Positions 57,585-64,000 of a stretch of 64,000 nt of DNA are shown here, in pieces (position 1 is the first letter of the stretch; each line of letters begins with the position of its first letter). The position numbers were made by a program, and so were the translations under genes. This DNA comes from an uncultured Hyphomicrobiales bacterium (GTDB lineage: Bacteria; Pseudomonadota; Alphaproteobacteria; Rhizobiales; Beijerinckiaceae), in the NCBI GenBank assembly GCA_903861645.1, contig CAIOVE010000079.1, forward strand, positions 1 through 64,000. The letters run 5' to 3'. The notes below the pieces were generated by a model that was not told the origin of the DNA, searched no databases, and saw nothing but the letters and a program-made list of their open reading frames with translations.

Positions 57585-58328
57585 CTAGGCTTTCGCGGTC
57601 GCCACGAGGGTCGCCGCGTCGGTCAACGCCGGCGGGGCGTCGGCGGCGTGCAAGGCCGCGAGGCCGCGGCGCGCGCCATCGAGGAATATCGAAACGTTCA
57701 CGCGCATGAACGGCGCGGGTTCCGCGGGCAGGGGAATATGCGCGAGATCCCTGCGCAAATTGAAGAACATGGCGGATGAATGCATCGCCATCATCATTTC
57801 GAATTCGCCGCGCATGAACGCGCGCGCCTTGAAATCGGGCAGCTTTTCGAGCGCCCGCAACTCGCCGATCACCGGCTTGAAAAGCATCTCCATGAGAAAG
57901 GCCGAAAGACGCGCGGATATGGGCAAATCCTCGAGCGCGGCACGGCTCGAAAGTCGCACGCCGGACCCATCGGCGAGGGCCGCCATGTTCTCGTAGAAGG
58001 ACAGGATGCGATCAACGAGCGGCGCCGACGCGTCGTGGTCGAGAAAGCCGCGGTTGCCTTCCGTGCGCTCGCGGATCACGCGGTCGAAAATGGCCTCGAT
58101 GAGCGCTTCCTTGGATGGAAAATATTTGTAGAGCAGCGCCTGGCGCACGCCGATCCGATCGGCGAGATCGCGTGTCGACGCGGCGAATCCGTGCCGGGCG
58201 AAAAATTCGGAGGCCTCCTTGAGAATGACCTCCTTGCGCGCCTCGGCGGGCATGCGCTTGGCGCGTCGACGCATTGGCTCGGGCGCGTTGACCGCGCCAA
58301 CCGGCGACTTGATTGACCTTGGGCTCAT
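57585..58328 (-). CDS. TetR-family transcriptional regulator
   Basis: Regulator of 247 residues; residues 30-80 form the TetR DNA-binding domain (ILKEASEFFARHGFAASTRDLADRIGVRQALLYKYFPSKEAL region shows the helix-turn-helix and the YKYFPSK mark). The ligand domain is typical in size. The start is uncertain (58328 or Met at 58274, neither with a clear ribosome site). It lies upstream of, and in the same direction as, the Mo-hydroxylase/UbiD genes and is the likely repressor of that set and of itself. Confidence 0.88.
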   Translation of the reverse strand: MSPRSIKSPVGAVNAPEPMRRRAKRMPAEARKEVILKEASEFFARHGFAASTRDLADRIGVRQALLYKYFPSKEALIEAIFDRVIRERTEGNRGFLDHDASAPLVDRILSFYENMAALADGSGVRLSSRAALEDLPISARLSAFLMEMLFKPVIGELRALEKLPDFKARAFMRGEFEMMMAMHSSAMFFNLRRDLAHIPLPAEPAPFMRVNVSIFLDGARRGLAALHAADAPPALTDAATLVATAKA

Positions 58329-58330
58329 GA

Positions 58331-58382
58331 AGACGTTTACCCCTAACGACGACACGTCCGATCAATACGTCTGAAAAGACGT
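58331..58382. promoter_or_regulatory. Repeated AGACGT half-sites before the TetR gene
   Basis: ACGTCT-GAAA-AGACGT is a perfect inverted repeat at 58367-58382, with a further AGACGT at 58331-58336, just upstream of the TetR start. This is the arrangement expected for autoregulation. Confidence 0.45.
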
Positions 58383-58475
58383 TATGGTATAAGGGTATAG
58401 TATCATCGAAGTTTGACGTCCGCAATCGCCGTTCGTGCAATTGTCCAGACAAATCAATCTATGCGGGTGTCAAGA

Positions 58476-59477
58476 TCAGGGGTCCACGCCGCCCATCGCC
58501 CATGCCTTCAGCAGATGATGAGCAATCGCGAGATGCTGGGGGGCGGTGAAGCCCTCCGGGTGGGTTCCCTCGAACATGGCGCGCGCCTCCGCGCGGCTGA
58601 ACCAGCGCGCGTCCTCGAGTTCGGCCTGATCCATTACGATTTCGCTCGACAGCGCGCGGGCGAAACAGCCGATCATCAGGGAAGCGGGAAAAGGCCAGGG
58701 CTGCGACGCGACGAAGCGCACCTCGCCACAGGCGACGCCAGCCTCCTCCATGATTTCCCGCCGCACCGCTTCCTCGATGGTTTCACCCGGCTCGAGAAAG
58801 CCCGCGAGCGCCGAATACATGCCCTTTGGAAAGCGCGGCTGGCGACCCAGCAGGCATCGGTCGCCATCGTGGGCGAGCATGATCACGACGGGGTCGGTGC
58901 GAGGAAAATGCGCCGCCTTGCAGGCCGAACATTCACGCCGCCAGCCGCCCGCCGCCATCGTCGATGGCGCGCCGCAGCAGGAACAGAAACGATGCCGCGC
59001 GTGCCAGTAGAGAAGGCTTTTCGCGCCACCAAGCAGGGCTGTCGTAGGGCGATCGAACGCGCCCTTCAGCGTCAGGGAGCGCAAATCCTGAATACGAAGT
59101 TCGTCCCGCCCGGGAATGACGATGACGCGCCGATCCATGAAGCCGGGCTCGCCCGGGATCTCGTCGACGCGCGAGGCCGCGTCGTCGAGAAGGCTGGCGA
59201 ACACCGGCCCCGCCGGGTCGCGACCAAGCAGGACGGATTCGCGGACGGGGCCAAGGCCAGCGACCTGCGCCAGCGTGAACCACGGGTCGAGCGCGTCGCC
59301 GCTGGATTTCAGGACGGGCATGTCGCGCGCGACGACCAGCGAGCGGGCGTTCGCCTGCCCGCGCAGCGAGTCGATGAACGCCTGATCGTCGCGCCGCTCG
59401 GAAAGACGATCCAGCGCGAAGCCGGAATATCCAACCTCGGCGGAAATCTCACGAAAGGTCGACGCGCCCGCTGTCAT
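58476..59477 (-). CDS. nudC: NAD+ diphosphatase
   Basis: Nudix hydrolase of 333 residues that cleaves NAD(H) and removes NAD caps from RNA. The zinc ribbon reads FCSCCG...CSACKAA, the Nudix box GFLEPGETIEEAVRREIMEEAG has all its Glu residues, and SQPWPFPASLMIG is the NADH-pyrophosphatase signature. The start at 59477 is favoured by GAGG 5 bp upstream. It is a housekeeping gene and probably not linked to its neighbours. Confidence 0.94.
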   Translation of the reverse strand: MTAGASTFREISAEVGYSGFALDRLSERRDDQAFIDSLRGQANARSLVVARDMPVLKSSGDALDPWFTLAQVAGLGPVRESVLLGRDPAGPVFASLLDDAASRVDEIPGEPGFMDRRVIVIPGRDELRIQDLRSLTLKGAFDRPTTALLGGAKSLLYWHARHRFCSCCGAPSTMAAGGWRRECSACKAAHFPRTDPVVIMLAHDGDRCLLGRQPRFPKGMYSALAGFLEPGETIEEAVRREIMEEAGVACGEVRFVASQPWPFPASLMIGCFARALSSEIVMDQAELEDARWFSRAEARAMFEGTHPEGFTAPQHLAIAHHLLKAWAMGGVDP

Positions 59478-59533
59478 CTGTTCCTCGCGGCTTTCAAAAG
59501 GTTCGCGGACCATAGTCGTTCCGCGCGGCCTCG

Positions 59534-60730
59534 TCAGCCGAGTTCGATGATTTCCTCGGCGAAGGCGTGCATGCGTTCGGGCGCGCCCGTCCCCAGCAGG
59601 AAGTTGTCGCAGATCCAGCTATAGGTGCGCTCCGTCACATAGGTGGGATGGCAGGCGACGACCATGTTCGGCCGCAGGCGCATGGTTTCATCGGCGCGCA
59701 CGAGCGGACGCTCGACCATGTCGTAGCCCTGGCTGTGGCAGAACACGCGCTTTTCCTCGGGCCTGCCATTCTTTCGCATGAAGGCGTTGTATTCCTCGGC
59801 GATCGCCGCGCAGGGCGCGCCGTCGCGCAGCAGGGTCAGCGCGAACTTGCGCGCCTCCAGCACGAAGGCGAATTCGTCCTTCATTTCCTGATTTGCCTTG
59901 CCGAGCACGAAGGTGCGGCCCAGCTCGGTGTAGAAGCCGCCGGGCCCGCTGTTTTCCAGCAGGATGCAGAACTGGTCGCCGGCGTTGATGACGCGATTTT
60001 GTTGATGGGGCGGGCCCATGGGCGCGCTGACGCCGACAGGCGCGGACGCGGCCATGTACCAGCCCTGCTCGCTGCCCCACGAGGCGGCGACGGAGCGGGC
60101 GATGGCGACAACCTCCTGATCGCGCAGGCCGGGCCGCAGACGCGCGGCGACCTCCTTCATCATGGCGTCCTGCATCGCGCAGGACTTGCGGAAACCGGCG
60201 ATTTCCTCGGCGCTCTTGAGCGCGCGGATTTCATCGACGAGATCGGACGCCTCGACGCAGGTCGCGTTGGCGAGAACGCCGCGCTTGAGACAGTCGACGA
60301 AGGCGTAGGGAAGCTGCGCCGTTCCCACGAGGCCAACCGTGCCGCGCGCGTAGGGCGCGAGCGCCTTCGCCGCGAGTTCCGCGTCGTATTCGCGCGTATA
60401 GGCGACAGGCGTGAAGCTTGGCGAGGACATCACGCGCCTGACGCCGCGGCGCAAGCCATCCGAGCCGCCCGGAAGAATCTGATCGTGGCCGAACGGGCCC
60501 TGTCCGATCATTGTCATCAGGTCGTCGCGCGGAAAGATCGCCGTCAGCGGATAACCATTCGTGGCGGGAATGTCGGTGAAGTACTTCACGTAGCCGCCCA
60601 TGAAATCGTTGTTGTTCTGCATGACGAGAACATCGATTCCGCGCGCCGCCATGGCGGCGCGCACGGCGGCCCAGCGGCGTTCAAGCTCGGCGGTCGAAAT
60701 CGGTGAGTTGACGCGGTCGTTGGCGTTCAT
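59534..60730 (-). CDS. M24-family (Xaa-Pro peptidase/creatinase fold) protein with altered metal site
   Basis: Pita-bread-fold protein of 398 residues. It has the usual N-terminal domain (ELERRWAAVRAAMAARGID) and the C-terminal fold. Where active peptidases have two metal-binding Asp residues it reads CILLENSGPGGFYTELGRTF, with Glu at both places; the His segment FCHSQGYDMVE is kept and the last Glu region is changed to ICDNFLLG. It may bind metal differently or, like creatinase, be metal-free. Its start overlaps the stop of the upstream D-2-hydroxyacid dehydrogenase. The substrate is unknown. Confidence 0.8.
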   Translation of the reverse strand: MNANDRVNSPISTAELERRWAAVRAAMAARGIDVLVMQNNNDFMGGYVKYFTDIPATNGYPLTAIFPRDDLMTMIGQGPFGHDQILPGGSDGLRRGVRRVMSSPSFTPVAYTREYDAELAAKALAPYARGTVGLVGTAQLPYAFVDCLKRGVLANATCVEASDLVDEIRALKSAEEIAGFRKSCAMQDAMMKEVAARLRPGLRDQEVVAIARSVAASWGSEQGWYMAASAPVGVSAPMGPPHQQNRVINAGDQFCILLENSGPGGFYTELGRTFVLGKANQEMKDEFAFVLEARKFALTLLRDGAPCAAIAEEYNAFMRKNGRPEEKRVFCHSQGYDMVERPLVRADETMRLRPNMVVACHPTYVTERTYSWICDNFLLGTGAPERMHAFAEEIIELG

Positions 60731-61701
60731 GTCGTTTCCTGCGTGTTGACGAGATTGATCATGTTGGCGATGTCGCCGGCGAGATAGCGGCGCATGTTTT
60801 CCTCGACCGTCGGCAAGGCGAGGTCGGGATATTCGACGAAGAACCCGCCGAGATGCGCCGTCACGAGAACGTTTTTCATGTCGTAAAGCGGATGGCCCGA
60901 GGGCAAGGGCTCCGTGTCGAACACGTCGAGCGCGGCGGCGGCGACGCGGCCATCGCGCAAGGCTTGCATCAGCGCCTCCTCGTCGACGACGCCGCCGCGC
61001 GCGAGATTGGTGAAGAACACGCCGGGCTTCATCGCGGCCAGCGCCGAGGCGTCGATCATGCGATGATTTTTCGGCGTGTGTGGCGCGAGCAGCACGACAT
61101 GATCGCCAAGCGCGAGGGCTTCATGCAGCCGCGTCGTGGGCTCCATCGCGTCAAAGCCCGGCGCTGGCCGCGGCGCGCCGGTGACGCCGATGACCGTCAT
61201 GCCGAAGGCCTTGCACAGCGGCGCGAGCGCCACGGCGATAAGGCCGACGCCGACGATGACGACCGTCTTGCCGGCCAGCACGCGCGAGGGCCAACGCTCC
61301 CAACGATGCGCGTCCTGATTGCGAACGCTGCGTGGGATGTCGCGCGCCAACGCGAGCATGGCCGCGATGGCGGCCTCGGCGACGGGCGCCCCGTGAATGC
61401 CGCGCATGTTGGTCAGCAGCGTGCCGGGTCGAAACGATGGTTGATCGGCGATGCCGTCGACGCCCGAGCCGAGCGCCTGCACCCACTTCAGACCGCGCGC
61501 CTTGGCGAAAACATGATCGGCCATCATGGGGCCGAAGGTGACGAGCACTTCCGCGTCGGCGATGAAGGGATCGACCTTTTCGTGATTGTCGACGAGATCG
61601 ACCTTCAACGTTGGAAATGTCGCGCGCAGATGGTTCGCGTAGCGCTCGCGAATGGGCGGCGGCAGCGTCAGCGCGACAAGTACGTTCGTCATTCCATTCA
61701 T
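60727..61701 (-). CDS. D-2-hydroxyacid dehydrogenase (NAD-binding)
   Basis: Dehydrogenase of 324 residues. The nucleotide loop is VIVGVGLIAVALA, the catalytic Arg is in FFTNLARGGVVDEEAL, the Glu in DVFDTEPLP and the His in TAHLGG. It reduces a 2-oxo acid to the D-hydroxy acid or the reverse. The following M24-family gene overlaps by 4 bp, so they form a two-gene unit. Phosphoglycerate or hydroxypyruvate activity is possible; the substrate is not shown. Confidence 0.88.
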   Translation of the reverse strand: MNGMTNVLVALTLPPPIRERYANHLRATFPTLKVDLVDNHEKVDPFIADAEVLVTFGPMMADHVFAKARGLKWVQALGSGVDGIADQPSFRPGTLLTNMRGIHGAPVAEAAIAAMLALARDIPRSVRNQDAHRWERWPSRVLAGKTVVIVGVGLIAVALAPLCKAFGMTVIGVTGAPRPAPGFDAMEPTTRLHEALALGDHVVLLAPHTPKNHRMIDASALAAMKPGVFFTNLARGGVVDEEALMQALRDGRVAAAALDVFDTEPLPSGHPLYDMKNVLVTAHLGGFFVEYPDLALPTVEENMRRYLAGDIANMINLVNTQETT

Positions 61702-62086
61702 TCCGGAAGCGATTCAACGGCCTGTTTCACGCCGTTCCCCCGATTTCATTGTAAACCAGCCGGGCTTCGCGCGCTAGGGCGACGGCTGTCATGGTTCCGC
61801 CTTCGCTGGAACATGGCAAATGCCCCCGGCGCGGGGCTTTGTTCACGGTTTGATTCAAAAATGTGTCGCCCGCGCCACAAGCATCTGGGGAAAACAGGCT
61901 TGACGCCGCGCCGACTCTTGCGCGCGATTCGGCGGCTAGTGTAGCGTTTCTTCGTCGGCAACGACATTTCGTGCGGCGGACCCTTCGTAGAGCGTGGCGC
62001 AATCGACGACGACGGACAACCGTCGCTGCGTGCGCATGACGATTCCATGGGGGCTCGCGCGCCAACAGTGAACCGAGGGCGACGGA
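61702..62086. other. 385-bp intergenic region before gcrA
   Basis: No gene seen. It holds four GANTC sites (GATTC at 61711, 61852, 61926 and 62041), the CcrM methylation sequence to which GcrA responds, and a short GC hairpin at about 61822-61840 followed by TTTG. It probably contains the gcrA promoter and the divergent dehydrogenase promoter. Confidence 0.5.
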
Positions 62087-62641
62087 ATGTCCTGGACGGA
62101 TGAGCGAGTCGAGACACTCAAAAGAATGTGGCTGGATGGCAAGAGCGCCAGCCATATCGCCAACGAACTCGCCAATGGCATCACGCGCAACGCGGTGATC
62201 GGCAAGGTGCATCGCCTTGGCCTGTCCGGGCGCGCGAAGGCGCCGAACATGCCCGCGCCGCGCGCGCGTCCGCCAAAGCCCGCGACGAGCGCCAATCCGA
62301 ACCGTCCCGCGATGCGCGGCGGTTCCGGCGGCGGCGGCCCCGTGTCGCGCGGGGCGACGGCGCTGGCCTACATGCCGGAAGCCGATATCGCGCCGACGCC
62401 GCGGCCGATCGAGGATGTCGTCATCCCCATGTCGGAGCGCGTGACGATCCTCGAATTGCGCGAGACCATGTGCCGCTGGCCGCTGGGCGATCCCACGACG
62501 CCGGAGTTTCGTTACTGTGGCGCGACGTCGCCGGTTGGCGTCTCCTATTGCGCGTCGCACGCGCGCATCGCCTATCAGCCCGTGCAGGATCGACGGCGCG
62601 AGCGTGACCGCGAGCGACGCGCGCTTTTGCGGCAGGCCTGA
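62087..62641 (+). CDS. gcrA: Cell-cycle regulator GcrA
   Basis: Alphaproteobacterial regulator of 184 residues. The N-terminal DNA-binding domain begins SWTDERVETLKRMWLDGKSA and continues ITRNAVIGKVHRLGLSGR, the highly conserved core. A Pro/Ala/Gly-rich linker follows and the C-terminal cysteine-containing domain has CRWPLGDPTTPEFRYCGA and YCASHARIAY, which contacts sigma-70. It binds GANTC-methylated promoters with RNA polymerase. It identifies the organism class. Confidence 0.96.
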   Translation: MSWTDERVETLKRMWLDGKSASHIANELANGITRNAVIGKVHRLGLSGRAKAPNMPAPRARPPKPATSANPNRPAMRGGSGGGGPVSRGATALAYMPEADIAPTPRPIEDVVIPMSERVTILELRETMCRWPLGDPTTPEFRYCGATSPVGVSYCASHARIAYQPVQDRRRERDRERRALLRQA

Positions 62642-62652
62642 GTTTTCCAAAC

Positions 62653-62681
62653 CGCCCGGCCAGCGCCGGGCGATTTTGTTT
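62653..62681 (+). terminator. Rho-independent terminator of gcrA
   Basis: CGCCCGGC (62653-62660) pairs with GCCGGGCG (62665-62672) around CAGC and is followed by ATTTTGTTT. It starts 11 bp after the gcrA stop. Confidence 0.9.
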
Positions 62682-62837
62682 CCACCACCCGCGCCGCGCG
62701 CCGACATCGGATCACGGCGACAATCGCCGCGTCATCTCGTCCTTTTGACCTCGGGAATGGCGCGAGGTTAAGTAGGACGTGTCGTCGCGTGGATCGCGCG
62801 GCGCGTGGGTCATGAGCCCGCCGCGACAGGGGTGGAA

Positions 62838-63605
62838 ATGCGTCAATCCGAAATCGATGTTCTCGGCGCGCGCGTTCGCGTGCTGGAAGTGGGCGAAGGC
62901 GCCCCGCTGCTGTGGCTGCATGGGCCGGAAGGACCGAGAGCCGAGCCGCTGCTGACCGAACTCGCCAAGGGCTACCGCGTGATCGCGCCGGAACTGCCGG
63001 GCTTCGGGCGTTGCCCCACGCCGTCGTGGATGATGAGTGTCGCGGATGTCGCCTATTTCTGTCTCGATCTCGTCGACGCGCTGAAACTCGGTCGACCGTT
63101 TCTCGCGGGACATTCCATCGGCGGCTGGGTCGCCGCCGACATGGCGATCAAGCGACCGGATTTGTTCCCCGCGCTGGCGCTGGTCGCGCCGATGGGCGCG
63201 CAGGCGAGCGCTCCTGGCGTCGACATCTTCGCCATCTCGCCCGATGAGGCCATTGGCGCGCAGTTTCACGATCCGGCGCTCGCGCGCGATGTAATCGCCG
63301 CGCGCGCGGACGAGGAAATCGACATCGGCCTGCAAAATCGCACGGGCCTCGCGCGGCTCGGCTGGACCCCGCGCTTCGCGGATCTTCAACTGCCCCGCTG
63401 GCTGCATCGGGTTCGGGCGCGCACGCTCGTCGTCTGGGGCGAGGAGGATCGCATCGTTCCCGTCGACGCGCACGCGGTCTTCGCGCGCGAAATTCCCGGC
63501 GCGAAAGTGGCGTTGTTGCCGGATTGCGGCCACGCGGTTCCCGTCGAGCGCGGCGTCGAGGCGGCCGCGATCATTTCGTCGTTTCTCGCGGGAGCGCGCG
63601 CATGA
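62838..63605 (+). CDS. Alpha/beta hydrolase (paralogous to the 6.4 kb one)
   Basis: Hydrolase of 255 residues with S93 in AGHSIGGW, an acid in WGEEDRIVP and His in DCGHAVPVE. GGHSIGGWVAADMA-type sequence is also present in the hydrolase at 6390-7196 (GVSIGGWVAADLA), so the two are paralogues. The ATG at 62838 follows AGGGG by 5 bp. The stop overlaps the following flavin monooxygenase start by 4 bp, giving a coupled pair like the one at 5.2-7.2 kb. Confidence 0.85.
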   Translation: MRQSEIDVLGARVRVLEVGEGAPLLWLHGPEGPRAEPLLTELAKGYRVIAPELPGFGRCPTPSWMMSVADVAYFCLDLVDALKLGRPFLAGHSIGGWVAADMAIKRPDLFPALALVAPMGAQASAPGVDIFAISPDEAIGAQFHDPALARDVIAARADEEIDIGLQNRTGLARLGWTPRFADLQLPRWLHRVRARTLVVWGEEDRIVPVDAHAVFAREIPGAKVALLPDCGHAVPVERGVEAAAIISSFLAGARA

Positions 63606-64000
63606 AGGTCTATTTCTTTCATCTCATGCCCTATGCCGATCTCGATCTGTCGCAGGTCGACAAGCATGGCGGCGCCTGGGTGACGCTGCCGAACACGAAT
63701 TTCGATTCCGGCAAGGGTCGCGCGCTTTACGAGCGCTACATCGGCGAGCTTGAACTCGCCGACCAGCTTGGTTTCGATGGCGTCTGCGTCAACGAGCATC
63801 ATCAGACCGCCTATGGGTTGATGCCGGCGCCCAATCTCATCGCCGCCGGCCTGGCGCGCACGACCAAGCAGGCGAAAATTTGCGTGCTCGGCCGCGCGCT
63901 GCCGCTCGTCAATAATCCGATGATGATCGCCGAGGAATTCGCCATGCTCGATCATCTGAGCAATGGCCGGCTCATCGCCGGGTTCGTGCGCGGCATCGGC
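63602..64000 (+). CDS. LLM-class flavin monooxygenase (3' end missing)
   Basis: Start of a luciferase-like monooxygenase that runs past the window end; 133 residues are visible. It opens KVYFFHLMPYADL and contains VNEHHQTAYGLMPAPN, then LGRALPLVNNPMMIAEEFAMLD and SNGRLIAGFVRG. The NEHHQT block and the NGRL-GF end align with the monooxygenase at 5201-6364, which identifies it as that enzyme's paralogue. Coupled to the upstream hydrolase. Confidence 0.88.
   Translation, partial: MKVYFFHLMPYADLDLSQVDKHGGAWVTLPNTNFDSGKGRALYERYIGELELADQLGFDGVCVNEHHQTAYGLMPAPNLIAAGLARTTKQAKICVLGRALPLVNNPMMIAEEFAMLDHLSNGRLIAGFVRGIG

Noticed and set aside
61822-61845. Terminator before gcrA
   Set aside because: The stem is short and no gene on the plus strand ends upstream, so it has nothing to terminate.
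1-64000. tRNA, rRNA, CRISPR arrays, insertion sequences or phage genes
   Set aside because: None recognised by eye on either strand; a covariance-model scan would be needed to exclude a tRNA in the short gaps.

Overview
The window is GC-rich chromosomal DNA of an alphaproteobacterium, probably a Hyphomicrobiales (rhizobial-type) heterotroph. The best lineage marker is gcrA (62087-62641), a cell-cycle regulator confined to Alphaproteobacteria. DNA polymerase I, NAD+ diphosphatase NudC and many ABC importers of the rhizobial style agree with this. No rRNA, tRNA, insertion sequence or CRISPR array was seen. Almost everything is small-molecule catabolism, mostly of nitrogen-rich compounds.

Layout. 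1-4.5 kb: the end of a molybdenum hydroxylase (large and 2Fe-2S subunits), a class III aminotransferase and a TctC-type binding protein. 4.5-8.3 kb: a DsrE-like protein, a flavin monooxygenase/hydrolase pair and a Tat-exported binding protein, all on the minus strand. 8.6-9.7 kb: a Tsx-like outer-membrane channel with two tandem terminators. 9.7-20.5 kb: a seven-gene operon (NMT1-type importer, Rieske oxygenase, FAD oxidase, quinone reductase, creatininase), with a divergent FAD oxidase paralogue, a cupin, a cysteine hydrolase and a cytosine-deaminase-like enzyme. 20.5-33.4 kb: a Rid protein, then a BMP-type ABC importer whose ATPase is fused in frame to a biuret-hydrolase-like domain, a second cysteine hydrolase, AtzG/AtzE/AtzH-like proteins, an amidohydrolase, a 2-oxoglutarate oxygenase and allophanate hydrolase. 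33.4-40.9 kb: lipocalin-like protein, antiporter, polA and an ABC-2 exporter. 40.9-48.9 kb: a class II aldolase, a purine-type NCS2 symporter, PuuD urate oxidase, UraH, fused PuuE-UraD and an allantoate amidohydrolase. 49-64 kb: MBL/MarR/FAD monooxygenase, a MetE-like protein, UbiD with a molybdenum hydroxylase and TetR, nudC, two metabolic enzymes, gcrA and a second hydrolase/flavin monooxygenase pair.

How it works together. The 41-49 kb genes should import purine and carry urate through 5-hydroxyisourate, OHCU, allantoin and allantoate. The 21-33 kb genes look like import and stepwise hydrolysis of linear ureides (triuret, carboxybiuret or biuret) to allophanate and then ammonia and CO2. 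Ten sequences resembling the sigma-54 (RpoN) -24/-12 element lie at the right distance and orientation before the catabolic transcription units of 9.7-42 kb. This suggests one nitrogen-starvation regulon. The two most unusual findings are this promoter set and the biuret-hydrolase/ABC-ATPase fusion.
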